From the IMG/VR virus record IMGVR_UViG_3300046009_006291, positions 1 to 34,170 of that record: a stretch of 34,170 nucleotides of DNA, one strand, 5' to 3'. Positions 1 through 7,499 of this stretch are shown piece by piece. The position numbers were made by a program, and so were the translations under genes. The notes beneath the pieces were generated by a model. That model was not told the origin of the DNA. It saw nothing but the letters and a program-made list of their open reading frames with translations, and searched no databases. The stretch comes from a virus. Every line of letters starts with the position of its first letter. Positions within the stretch are counted from its first letter, which is position 1.

Positions 1-1371
1 GAGGAAACTGATAGTATATGTGCCACTTGTTGTAATTGCTGTTGTAGGTGTGATTGTTACGCCTGTACCGCCTACTAGCTGAATACTCGTAACAGTCCCG
101 CTACCTTTTGTATTTATTGCAGTCCTCAACGCACTTGCCGTATCTTTAACAATTTTACGTGCATACGTGCCTATTGCCCTTTGTGTAGGTGCTACCTTGT
201 TTGAATTATAAGGTGCTGCGAATGTGGTATCTTGCCCTATCGGTTCTGCTGGGTGTACGAATATTTTGCCATTATTGGTGCTATTTAAGGCAATACCAAC
301 CTTAACTACATTATGTGGGGGTGAAGGTATAACATTAGTAATTGTGCCATTGGTAGCACTTAAATAAAGTATATCACCGTCATTGTAACCACTTGTATTA
401 ATGCCGTTTACAATACCGAATGTGGTAACAAATCCTGTTCCATTATGTGCTATATTTTCAGTCGCTATACCAACGACCTCACTTGTTGTCACACTGTCTG
501 CATTAGCTAACGCAATAGTAGGATTGTTACCCTGTGCATCATTTATATAAACAACTTGCCCATCGTTTATTTGCACTCCTGTATTATTCCTAGCCCTTAT
601 ATGCTCCTCTTGACCTATCTGTAGTGTTACATTTGCATTCAGTGGGATTGAAGCGGTAACATTTGTAACATCCCAATATAGTTGCCCTACGTTTGTAAGT
701 GTGCCTGTTGGTGTTGTAGATAGCCTTACGCTGTTAGGTAGTATATTATGTGTGCCTAAATTTACATCGGTTGTAGCCCCTGTGTATGGTACGTAAGCCG
801 ATTTTATAGCCTGCAAACTATCATTAAGCATTGCCGTATCTACGTAATTTGGCAACGTATCATATAGAGTAGATATAGCACCAAATGCCACACCTAACGC
901 ACTGTCCAACACTAATATCGAATCATATACATTAGTAAATTCATTTTGCAAATTGCCTATCTCTATAAAAGCTTCACTGATATTGAAATTTGCTGTATCG
1001 ATTTCAGCGTATATTATAGTGTTGTTGCTGTCAACGTAATCACGTAATGAATCTATCCGCAATGCCAATACTAAGCTATCAAGATACATATTACTATAGA
1101 TATTACGCCTCATAGTATCGCCACGATAAACAGTAAAAAACACCGTACTATCAGCACTGCCGCCACCACCACTAGGAACACCAAATACAACATATCCGTT
1201 GCTATTTACTGTAAGGTATCTACTTGCATTACTATTAGCGTATGCACTAAATTTTAATTGACCTTTAGTAAGCCCTGTATCTGTTGACCTACTTGCGCCA
1301 AAGTTAATAGTACCTTGCCCAAATGCTGTACCGCTAATCAGCAGCAGTATTATTATAATTATATTTCTCAT
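1..1371 (-). CDS. Tail fibre / receptor-binding-type protein, partial (C-terminus beyond the window)
   Basis: The frame is open from the ATG at 1371 to the left edge: 457 codons without a stop. The N-terminus is hydrophobic (MRNIIIIILLLISGTAFGQ) and looks like a cleavable signal peptide, which is unusual for a virion protein. At about residues 197-206 is YTGATTDVNL, followed by GTHN, a motif common in phage tail fibres. Residues of about 255-380 (DGQVVYIND..., FVTTFGIVNG..., GDILYLSATNG...) resemble a beta-rich repeat domain found in many phage fibre and tail proteins. The distal end is rich in Gly, Thr and Ser. It starts one base after the stop of the upstream gene and is the last visible gene of the virion operon, the usual place for a host-recognition protein. 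The general class is reasonably sure; the receptor is unknown. Confidence 0.7.
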   Translation of the reverse strand, partial: MRNIIIIILLLISGTAFGQGTINFGASRSTDTGLTKGQLKFSAYANSNASRYLTVNSNGYVVFGVPSGGGGSADSTVFFTVYRGDTMRRNIYSNMYLDSLVLALRIDSLRDYVDSNNTIIYAEIDTANFNISEAFIEIGNLQNEFTNVYDSILVLDSALGVAFGAISTLYDTLPNYVDTAMLNDSLQAIKSAYVPYTGATTDVNLGTHNILPNSVRLSTTPTGTLTNVGQLYWDVTNVTASIPLNANVTLQIGQEEHIRARNNTGVQINDGQVVYINDAQGNNPTIALANADSVTTSEVVGIATENIAHNGTGFVTTFGIVNGINTSGYNDGDILYLSATNGTITNVIPSPPHNVVKVGIALNSTNNGKIFVHPAEPIGQDTTFAAPYNSNKVAPTQRAIGTYARKIVKDTASALRTAINTKGSGTVTSIQLVGGTGVTITPTTAITTSGTYTISFL

Positions 1372-1372
1372 A

Positions 1373-1897
1373 TTATGCTATTGCTAAAATTACTTGACCG
1401 TCATAAAATGTGTTACCATTAATCCACGTTATTGTGCTGCCATCTTGTGTAAAGTCAGTATCGTATATGTATGACTGATTGCTTGTTACTATCTCAATAA
1501 TGGTATGTTCACCAAAGAACGAGTTAGTAAAGCTATCACCATCAACATCTACAACAATACGTTTCTTAGCACCTATAGGTGGTGTAGGTGTAATGTTATT
1601 GCCAACACCCAATTTAAGTTTAGTGTATAGCTTGTAACAAGTATCATTCATCAATTCATTGGTGCTGTTGTATATACGCATTACATGCACGTAAGGTGGC
1701 ATCAGCATGTTAGGCAATACTATTTCTTCACCTTCGGTACATGCCAATTCAACCTCTTTTAAAGTGCCGTTAAACTCTACGAAAACAGTGTAGTCGTCTG
1801 TTTCTACTGCTAGTATTCCTGTAGGTATGCCTGTGTCGCAAGGATTGACATATAAATCCCTGCATTCTGTGGTTATACATTCGTTGCAAAGTGACAT
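1373..1897 (-). CDS. Unknown virion-operon protein (174 aa)
   Basis: Not recognised. The product is 174 residues, with six cysteines, four of them in the first 20 residues (C4, C7, C12, C20). The rest is polar and beta-prone, with a PTPPIG linker at about residues 104-109. Its ATG overlaps the stop of the upstream membrane-protein gene by one base (TAATG), so translation is probably coupled, and the fibre gene starts one base after its stop. The position between connector or membrane genes and the tail fibre suggests a minor tail or fibre-attachment protein. That is inference from context only. Confidence 0.6.
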   Translation of the reverse strand: MSLCNECITTECRDLYVNPCDTGIPTGILAVETDDYTVFVEFNGTLKEVELACTEGEEIVLPNMLMPPYVHVMRIYNSTNELMNDTCYKLYTKLKLGVGNNITPTPPIGAKKRIVVDVDGDSFTNSFFGEHTIIEIVTSNQSYIYDTDFTQDGSTITWINGNTFYDGQVILAIA

Positions 1898-2244
1898 TAT
1901 TTATTAAATTTTGTAAGAGCATATAGCCCTATAAATGCGAAAATAGTCCAACTTAACGTAAACCATAAGAAAGACATTAATAAGCCCAAATTTACGCCAA
2001 AAAGAGGCAAACAGAACATGAATAAAATAGTGTAAGGTAGTGCAAACCAAAATGAGGTACATTTCATGCACCCACCTAATACAGCCTCTAGTTTGTTTTT
2101 TTCATTAAACATCTTATTTAGCCATTTGCCCCACTTGCCGCCACTAAGAATATCAAACATCTCGCCATGTTGCATAGCTGCATAAAGTAGCGTAATAAAT
2201 GAGGCGTACCCCAAAGCAAAAAATAGTGTGTAAAGTACTAACAT
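1897..2244 (-). CDS. Small membrane protein with CxxC motif
   Basis: 115 residues with a hydrophobic N-terminal segment (about 2-23), an amphipathic middle (25-55), a G-G-C59-M-K-C62 motif, and two hydrophobic segments (about 66-85 and 87-110), so roughly three membrane spans. The CxxC before the second span could bind metal or form a disulphide. Its start lies inside the end of the upstream gene (7-base overlap) and its stop overlaps the next ATG by one base, so it belongs to the virion operon. A holin-like role is possible given size and topology, but no endolysin is visible nearby and no family was recognised with certainty. Confidence 0.65.
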   Translation of the reverse strand: MLVLYTLFFALGYASFITLLYAAMQHGEMFDILSGGKWGKWLNKMFNEKNKLEAVLGGCMKCTSFWFALPYTILFMFCLPLFGVNLGLLMSFLWFTLSWTIFAFIGLYALTKFNK

Positions 2245-2771
2245 GATTTACATGGATTTGGTAAACAATTAAGTTGCAATAGGTCTTGTGCTATTGTAAG
2301 TGTAAAGGTAATAGATATTAATGTAATATCGTCTGATACGCACTGAATAGCTTTCATTATTACATCATCAGTGCAATTAGCTAATTCGGTACTAACAACA
2401 TCTTCATTATGGATTAAGATAGTAGTAAATTTCTTTTGAAAGTTGCAAGCCCTACCAATAGTAGACATTAGGTTTAATGCTAACTTTTGTGGGTCTGCAT
2501 CACGAACAACCGCAACGCATGTAACATTTGTAGACACGCCTAATAAATTCCAGTTACCATTATTCATTATTGGGTCATAAATAATTGATAGCTTTGAAGG
2601 TATGCGCAAATAAAAGTAGTTGCCGTATGTATCATTCGGAAATACAACCTCATTGCTATTATGAATATACCCTAATTGTTCACTTTGCTCAACGTTAGTA
2701 AAGTAAGTATCGAAATACTTATTGTATAAAATTATTGTTGCTCCTATTTGGTCTAAATACGGTTGTATCAT
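2238..2771 (-). CDS. Putative tail-terminator or head-tail joining protein
   Basis: 177 residues, mixed alpha/beta, ending in a cysteine-containing tail (CLPNPCKSC). Residues 1-100 read like a small tail-completion fold: an N-terminal helix, then strands around FYLRIPSKLSIIYDP and VTCVAVVRDAD. No signature motif is conclusive. The gene overlaps both neighbours by 4-7 bases and follows a protein resembling HK97 gp10-type connectors. In many siphophages that is the place of the tail terminator. Function assigned from position; an unrelated minor structural protein is equally possible. Confidence 0.4.
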   Translation of the reverse strand: MIQPYLDQIGATIILYNKYFDTYFTNVEQSEQLGYIHNSNEVVFPNDTYGNYFYLRIPSKLSIIYDPIMNNGNWNLLGVSTNVTCVAVVRDADPQKLALNLMSTIGRACNFQKKFTTILIHNEDVVSTELANCTDDVIMKAIQCVSDDITLISITFTLTIAQDLLQLNCLPNPCKSC

Positions 2772-3385
2772 TGTTGTTCTATTGTTGGTGTGATAGTATT
2801 GCCGTTAATGACATCTCTAAACAACCTATTTGCTAAAAATGTAGTTTTATCTAAGTATTCTTTTTGTTCTGCTGCTGTAGGTTGGTAAAATTGCCCAAAC
2901 CGCCTAACTAAATCTTTGTAAATCTTTGCGCTACGTTGTGTAGTAATACCCATCAATACAGCGTTTTCACCTTTAGCCAATTGAAAAGCCCTTACCATTT
3001 TACCACTATACTTTAAATCAATAAAAGCAGTTTGTAGCCCTTGTATATCACGTAATTCTTTGTATCCATTACGCAAAAACATTGTTTTCTTTTGTACTGT
3101 ACGCTTTCTAGTTTTACCCCCTACCTTATACTTTATTGTGCTACTAACTGTATCTGTAGGGCTAAATACGCCTTTATTAATAAACTGTTCTTTTGTTACT
3201 GAAATTGGCTTTGTTGAATAATTACCTATTTGCTCTAAACTTGTATTTGCTCCATCTTGAACTACACGCCTTTTAATTTCACGCAACATTTTAGTAGCTG
3301 GTGAAAGTATAACTAAGTCTGTTATATCCCCACCAACAAATGTATATAACTCATTCAACCTATCCGCATATTCCTTTACAGTCAT
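2768..3385 (-). CDS. Putative head-tail connector / tail-completion protein (HK97 gp10-like)
   Basis: 205 residues and strongly basic in the middle (GGKTRKRTVQKK at about residues 89-100), followed by a helix-rich C-terminal half with many Lys and Arg (LKYSGKMVRAFQLAKGE). The size, basic loop and helical content fit the loose pattern of HK97 gp10 or virion-morphogenesis proteins. It starts one base inside the stop of the 327-residue gene and overlaps the following gene by 4 bases, so it is co-translated with the capsid-distal structural genes. The family call is a judgement from pattern and gene order and needs a profile search. Confidence 0.4.
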   Translation of the reverse strand: MTVKEYADRLNELYTFVGGDITDLVILSPATKMLREIKRRVVQDGANTSLEQIGNYSTKPISVTKEQFINKGVFSPTDTVSSTIKYKVGGKTRKRTVQKKTMFLRNGYKELRDIQGLQTAFIDLKYSGKMVRAFQLAKGENAVLMGITTQRSAKIYKDLVRRFGQFYQPTAAEQKEYLDKTTFLANRLFRDVINGNTITPTIEQQ

Positions 3386-4368
3386 TATATGTTAGTTTGG
3401 TATCTGATACCCCTACAATTTAAACAGTCATCTTGGTATTGCCTTAGTATATCCATTATACCACCACTAATCATAGCGTTAAATTTAGTAGCGTATTTGT
3501 TTTGCAAGTCGGGTATAATAACCTTCATTATTTCCTCTCTGTTGTATGTAGTCCAATTATTAAACCGATTGCTTTTATATTGCTCCTCATAAAACAACTC
3601 TTGCATTTTGTACCACAACAATTCACCAGTAAAAGCGGAAGTTAAATCGCAAATCAAATTATCATAATAGCAATCACAAGTAAATTGCACGTTCATGCCG
3701 TACCCTTCTTTCCTTACAAATGCCTCACCGTCATACCCTTGCACTGTAGCACAATCATTCTTAGCACTACCTCCACAACCTACACCACAAATAATATCAC
3801 TAGAACTAAAAGCAAGAGAAGTATTATCAATCAATACCGATATTTGGGAACTAACAGCAATGTAAGGAGTAGGTAAGGTGTGTATCTGCTTAGTATTAGC
3901 AACAAACGTAGTTGGGTATGATGTGGTAATAGGAACACCATTATCGAAATCAGCAATTACTATCTCACCTTCTCCACCTACAAGCGTGTATGTTTCAACG
4001 GAAACGATGCGTAATTGCCTCATATTGCCTCTTTGATACCTTGTATTAGCATGGATAGTTTGCCCCCTAAAACCAGCATAAAAACCGTTACCTTTAGCAA
4101 CATTAAACTTAGCACTATCATACACACGATTAGTAATAGTAGTTGCTATTCTATTACTTTGGAGAAATCCGTTAAAATCTGTCCGTAAAATACGAATAGC
4201 ATTTTGCTTTACAACTTCCAACATTTCAAGCATGTTGGCGTATTGCTCGGTAGTAACCTTAGATGCGTTTAGCGGTGACATACCACTAGCACCCATAAGA
4301 GTAAAGCCCGATAAACTCGGCTCGGTATCGCAAATACCAATAGTAACTATATTATCTATACACGCCAT
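3385..4368 (-). CDS. Structural protein of unknown role downstream of the capsid gene
   Basis: 327 residues. The N-terminus (MACIDNIVTIG) is followed by a helical stretch with TTEQYANMLEMLEVVKQNAIRI at about 39-60, a beta-rich middle, and a cysteine-dense segment (about residues 190-245, with CGVGCGG and CDCYYDNLICD). The C-terminus carries a CLNC pair. It could be a neck, head-completion or head-decoration protein. A TAAATTTG box lies at 4376-4383, just upstream of the ATG at 4368, directly after the capsid terminator. It could restart transcription, but it is only eight bases from the start codon, so it is uncertain. Family not recognised. Confidence 0.6.
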   Translation of the reverse strand: MACIDNIVTIGICDTEPSLSGFTLMGASGMSPLNASKVTTEQYANMLEMLEVVKQNAIRILRTDFNGFLQSNRIATTITNRVYDSAKFNVAKGNGFYAGFRGQTIHANTRYQRGNMRQLRIVSVETYTLVGGEGEIVIADFDNGVPITTSYPTTFVANTKQIHTLPTPYIAVSSQISVLIDNTSLAFSSSDIICGVGCGGSAKNDCATVQGYDGEAFVRKEGYGMNVQFTCDCYYDNLICDLTSAFTGELLWYKMQELFYEEQYKSNRFNNWTTYNREEIMKVIIPDLQNKYATKFNAMISGGIMDILRQYQDDCLNCRGIRYQTNI

Positions 4369-4384
4369 AATGGAACAAATTTAC

Positions 4385-4421
4385 AAAAAAAATAGCGGTT
4401 CACATTTCTGCTCCCCGCCAT
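4385..4421 (-). terminator. Rho-independent terminator after the capsid gene
   Basis: On the minus strand ATGGCGG pairs with CCGCTAT (one G-U pair) around a 16-base loop and is followed by eight T. It lies 23 bases after the capsid stop codon and would end the capsid transcript, leaving the downstream connector genes dependent on read-through or a new start. Confidence 0.7.
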
Positions 4422-4443
4422 TTTTCAGAACTCACAGCTTCGT

Positions 4444-5832
4444 TTATGCAAATGTGATAGTAATATCATTGTTGATTGACCCTGCAAGCGCAGTAAATCC
4501 AGTGTATCTGATATTAGAACCACTTACGGTAAATATGTTTTGACCGTTGTACGCTGCACCCATCAATGCTGCCAACTCTGTACGGTTTGTAGCTACTGCG
4601 GCAGGTGCGCTTGTAAAGTCACCTACTGTTATACTGCTAACCAATAGAGGGAATACATCGCCCGGATTCCAGTTAAACGTACTTGTACTTGGGTTTGGCG
4701 AAGGTGCGTCACCTGTTGGGCAAGCTGGTAACACAATAGGACAAGTTTTATAAGCCATGATACCGTTTATGCCTTGCTCGTTACAAGTTTGTATAGGAGT
4801 ATAGAACATATCATACTTCAATGTCAATTTCCAATCGAACGCACCATTTTTGCTACCATCAACGCATATTGTACGGTGTACATCAAGGTCGAATATTACA
4901 GGATAACCAGGCATTACAAATGAACCTAACAGCACACTTTCGTTACCGTTTTTGAACATTCTATCCATTGTATCACCGTCAAGCGAAGTAATATCAGTAG
5001 CCCAACGACCTGCGTTCTCAGATACCATTACCAGTTTTACCGCACGAGGGTCATAAGCTATGATTGTTTCAGCATCGCCTGGCTCATAACTTGTAATGTT
5101 ATCAAGGTTCACATCAAAGTACAGATTGTTTATACCTGCTTTGGTGAAATCTTGACCCAAAAACGTATTTTGAGTAGCCATACCGAAAAAGTTACGGAAG
5201 GTAAACACCTGACCGCTACCTATGATATATGGGTTTCTGTATGCCAAACGTGCAAATTCTTGCTTAATAGTATTCATACCTATTGGGGTAATCATACCAT
5301 CAGTAGTATTTACAAGGTTGATTCTGTCACCATATTCGCTACCACCTAAGTGAACACCTTTGTTTGCTAATAGGTCTGTAGTTAGGCGTGTTGCCCATGC
5401 TTGAACCAATGCACCAACACCCGACATTATCTGCTGTATAGCGTGTGCAGTAAAGCCCCATCCACCATCTACATAACGAATATCGTTAGGGTACAAACGT
5501 TGTGGAACGGTCTGTATTGTTTGGCTAATAGCAAACTGCAACTGTATAGGTGCTTGCACTTCACCAGCCTCACAAATTGAATTGCTTGGGCTGTCTGCAA
5601 CGACATCGCAACGTTGAGGATAGAATGACATCTTTACGCCACGTATCATACCACGCATTCCATCGTAAAGAAACTCATCTGCCATTAAGACATTATTTTC
5701 TGCACTTGAAGCGATAAGAGCATCGATAACCTCCATTCTAGGAGTGTTATATTCCATGTTCATTATAAACTTCATAAATTCCCGACCCGATTGGGTAAAG
5801 CCATTTGAACTAGCGGCTTGAGGTACTGCCAT
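4444..5832 (-). CDS. Major capsid protein (HK97-type, inferred)
   Basis: 462 residues. Residues of about 1-355 have the character of a major capsid protein: an N-terminal helical arm (GREFMKFIMNMEYNTPRMEV), a long mixed alpha/beta body, and a C-terminal beta region. After a Pro/Ser-rich linker (about 374-382, PTGDAPSPNPST) comes a separate segment of about 80 residues with an immunoglobulin-like, Ala/Thr/Asn-rich beta character that may decorate the capsid surface. It follows the scaffold-like gene, the normal order. It is the only gene here with a terminator immediately upstream, its own -7/-33 promoter, a leader of about 120 nt and a terminator downstream, as expected for the most abundant virion protein. 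The HK97 fold itself is inferred, not seen. Confidence 0.82.
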   Translation of the reverse strand: MAVPQAASSNGFTQSGREFMKFIMNMEYNTPRMEVIDALIASSAENNVLMADEFLYDGMRGMIRGVKMSFYPQRCDVVADSPSNSICEAGEVQAPIQLQFAISQTIQTVPQRLYPNDIRYVDGGWGFTAHAIQQIMSGVGALVQAWATRLTTDLLANKGVHLGGSEYGDRINLVNTTDGMITPIGMNTIKQEFARLAYRNPYIIGSGQVFTFRNFFGMATQNTFLGQDFTKAGINNLYFDVNLDNITSYEPGDAETIIAYDPRAVKLVMVSENAGRWATDITSLDGDTMDRMFKNGNESVLLGSFVMPGYPVIFDLDVHRTICVDGSKNGAFDWKLTLKYDMFYTPIQTCNEQGINGIMAYKTCPIVLPACPTGDAPSPNPSTSTFNWNPGDVFPLLVSSITVGDFTSAPAAVATNRTELAALMGAAYNGQNIFTVSGSNIRYTGFTALAGSINNDITITFA

Positions 5833-5953
5833 TTTTCTATTATTTTATTAGGTTAGACAATCTTTGCTGTGAGTTGTTAAACCTTATTGCTTTTTAGAAA
5901 GGGTAGCTACCTCGAAATGATTACCGTTTGGGGAAAGGTGGTAAGCCTCGAAT
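5833..5953 (-). other. Long structured leader of the capsid mRNA
   Basis: If transcription starts about seven bases after the -7 box at 5960-5967, the capsid mRNA has a leader of about 120 nt without an obvious ORF. It contains two copies of TTCGAGG (plus-strand CCTCGAA at 5946-5952 and 5910-5916), each followed by a TACC-containing stretch, a perfect 10-base palindrome GGTAGCTACC (5902-5911), and AACTCACAGC (minus strand, 5875-5866). The last element is exactly complementary to a segment of the capsid 3' region at 4429-4438. It could act in mRNA stability or translation. Confidence 0.5.
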
Positions 5954-5959
5954 ACATTG

Positions 5960-5989
5960 CAAATATAATCAACTTTTGTAAATACCAAA
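5960..5989 (-). promoter_or_regulatory. Bacteroidota-type promoter of the capsid gene
   Basis: The minus strand reads TTTG (5989-5986), 18 bases, then TATATTTG (5967-5960). This matches the TTTG...TAnnTTTG consensus of Bacteroidota primary sigma factor promoters, with a spacer close to the usual 19. It sits just beyond the terminator at 5999-6032, so it would restart transcription for the capsid gene. Confidence 0.7.
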
Positions 5990-5998
5990 AATTATTTT

Positions 5999-6032
5999 AA
6001 AAAAATGGCACTTTTTTTAGGAGTGCCATTTT
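5999..6032 (-). terminator. Rho-independent terminator after the scaffold gene
   Basis: A perfect 10-bp stem, AAAATGGCAC (6002-6011) with GTGCCATTTT (6023-6032), and an 11-base loop. On the minus strand a run of seven T follows. It is 14 bases after the scaffold stop codon and separates the scaffold unit from the capsid unit. Confidence 0.8.
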
Positions 6033-6045
6033 AATACTGTTTTTT

Positions 6046-6882
6046 TTAGTCTTTATACATGCCTTTTAATGTTTCCATTTGAGCGTGTGGGCTTTTACCG
6101 CTTGGGGCTGGTGTATTTGCTGTAGTGCTTAAACTAGCTGCTTTACTTGCTGCGGTAAGTGCGTTTACATCACTTGTATTATCTTTCCACAATCCCAATT
6201 CAGTATAGTGACCTTTAAGAAAATCATTTACAGTTATGTTGGCTGTTTTGCTACTGTTAAGCAGTCTTGTACTTGGGTCATTGCGGTCATATATTTCAAT
6301 GTCGCTACCATCTTCGTTTAACTTCAATACCCCTTTTCTTTCCAACTCAGATAAAAAAGCCTCTGCCGCTTTATCCTTATTCATGTCAACTGGTAGCCCT
6401 GTAGCGTTTTTGTGCGCCTTTGCAAGTACATCAACCAATGATTTACGTGTTAGCTGCCCTGTTACTTCGTTGTGCTTTTTTTCCCAATCGCTTGTGATAC
6501 GTGTAACTTCTTCACTGTGTGCTTTTAGTATTTCGTCTATTTTCTTTTGCTGTGACTTTTCGGTATCGGTTGTATTTAACCTATAATGTTCAATAGCTTT
6601 TTCAAGTATTGCATCACTTTCCAATCCGTTAAGGTCTGCAAGTGGCACACCAAATTTAGATGATATACTTTTACGGTAAGCGTCATTTACTTTACGTGAA
6701 GCCTCGCCATGAATTTCAGTTTTTAGCAACTGGCGAATGATTGGGGTTCTTGTTCCGTCAACTGCTGATAACAATGTATCCTCATTGTAATCTGAATCAG
6801 TGTCATTTTCCACAAGTTCCACACTTTGGTTGGTTAGCTTGGAAAACAGGTCTGTTAGTTGCTTTGTTGTTAATTTTGCCAT
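6046..6882 (-). CDS. Capsid scaffolding-like protein
   Basis: 278 residues, highly charged and almost wholly helical. Residues of about 95-175 are a Glu/Lys-rich probable coiled coil (TDTEKSQQKKIDEILKAHSE and on), and the C-terminus is Ser/Thr/Ala/Pro-rich and probably disordered (STTANTPAPSGKSPH) before a basic end. This is the typical composition of phage scaffolding proteins, and it lies directly upstream of the capsid gene. No protease domain was seen. The segment before the ATG (CAATCATAACTCA on the minus strand) is a 13-base exact match to the leader of the probable tail-tube gene. Confidence 0.65.
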   Translation of the reverse strand: MAKLTTKQLTDLFSKLTNQSVELVENDTDSDYNEDTLLSAVDGTRTPIIRQLLKTEIHGEASRKVNDAYRKSISSKFGVPLADLNGLESDAILEKAIEHYRLNTTDTEKSQQKKIDEILKAHSEEVTRITSDWEKKHNEVTGQLTRKSLVDVLAKAHKNATGLPVDMNKDKAAEAFLSELERKGVLKLNEDGSDIEIYDRNDPSTRLLNSSKTANITVNDFLKGHYTELGLWKDNTSDVNALTAASKAASLSTTANTPAPSGKSPHAQMETLKGMYKD

Positions 6883-6912
6883 GAGTTATGATTGTTTTAG
6901 TTATTGTGCTGT

Positions 6913-7173
6913 TTAATGCTTTTTTTTTAATCGAAATCCGTTATTATTGGCGTAAAACTTATCGTATGTGTTTTCGCCTATTAAAAAGTCAGTATTAGGT
7001 TTTTCTACACCATCAGGCGTAATCATACATACTAATACTTGCCCTTTAGGTACATCAGGTGAACTTTCATACACCGTTACTGGCGAAATAGTTTTAATTA
7101 CTGTAGCCGTAACTGGCAATAAAACTTCTTGTACCACTATATCTCTTTGATTATTCTTTTTTTTATCAGGCAT
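6913..7173 (-). CDS. Unknown small protein (86 aa)
   Basis: 86 residues with a basic N-terminus (MPDKKKNNQRD), a beta-prone middle (VLLPVTATVIKTISPVTVYES) and a basic end (FRLKKKH). No cysteine pairs, signal peptide or membrane segment; a single Cys at about residue 49. It lies between portal and scaffold, one base after the preceding gene's stop. Small proteins in this place can be head decoration or scaffold-associated, but no family was recognised. Confidence 0.55.
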   Translation of the reverse strand: MPDKKKNNQRDIVVQEVLLPVTATVIKTISPVTVYESSPDVPKGQVLVCMITPDGVEKPNTDFLIGENTYDKFYANNNGFRLKKKH

Positions 7174-7174
7174 T

Positions 7175-7465
7175 TTATATTTCAGTTATAATGTAACGAT
7201 TAGGATTAGCACGTACCATTTGTTCGGCAACTGACCGCTTTATTTCAGTACCTAAACCTGTACTGTTGGCGTTCTTTATTCTTACCTTTTCATTGCGTAC
7301 AACATGGCTTGCCATAATTGGTCTGATTACATTGCCCCCCAATTGTGGGTAATTGGCTGCACTGATAATGTTGTTTTGACCTATCGGTGCTACGTTTTGA
7401 TTTGGGTCAATAATGTTGTTTTGACCGCCTGTTGTTGTTGCGCTGTTATTCCTTTCTCTTGGCAT
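7175..7465 (-). CDS. Unknown small protein with repeated GQNNII motif (96 aa)
   Basis: 96 residues. The first 45 are Asn/Gln/Pro-rich with GQNNII twice (about residues 14-19 and 29-34), suggesting a disordered arm. The C-terminal half is basic and mixed (VVRNEKVRIKNANSTGLGTEIK). It is the first gene downstream of the TATCTTTG box at 7486-7493, so it may head a transcript running into the 86-residue gene and the scaffold. Function unknown; a capsid-associated accessory protein is a guess from position. Confidence 0.55.
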   Translation of the reverse strand: MPRERNNSATTTGGQNNIIDPNQNVAPIGQNNIISAANYPQLGGNVIRPIMASHVVRNEKVRIKNANSTGLGTEIKRSVAEQMVRANPNRYIITEI

Positions 7466-7485
7466 TGTTTTATGTTTATTTGTTA

Positions 7486-7493
7486 CAAAGATA
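7486..7493 (-). promoter_or_regulatory. Possible promoter (-7 box) for the scaffold group
   Basis: Minus-strand TATCTTTG, a perfect match to TAnnTTTG, 20 bases before the ATG at 7465 in the gap after the portal gene. No clear TTTG was found 17-20 bases upstream, so only half of the promoter is supported. Confidence 0.4.
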
Positions 7494-7499
7494 TGAATA

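Noticed and set aside
4376-4383. TAAATTTG as promoter of the 327-residue gene
   Set aside because: It matches TAnnTTTG but is eight bases before the ATG and has no TTTG at the right distance, so it was only mentioned in the gene entry.
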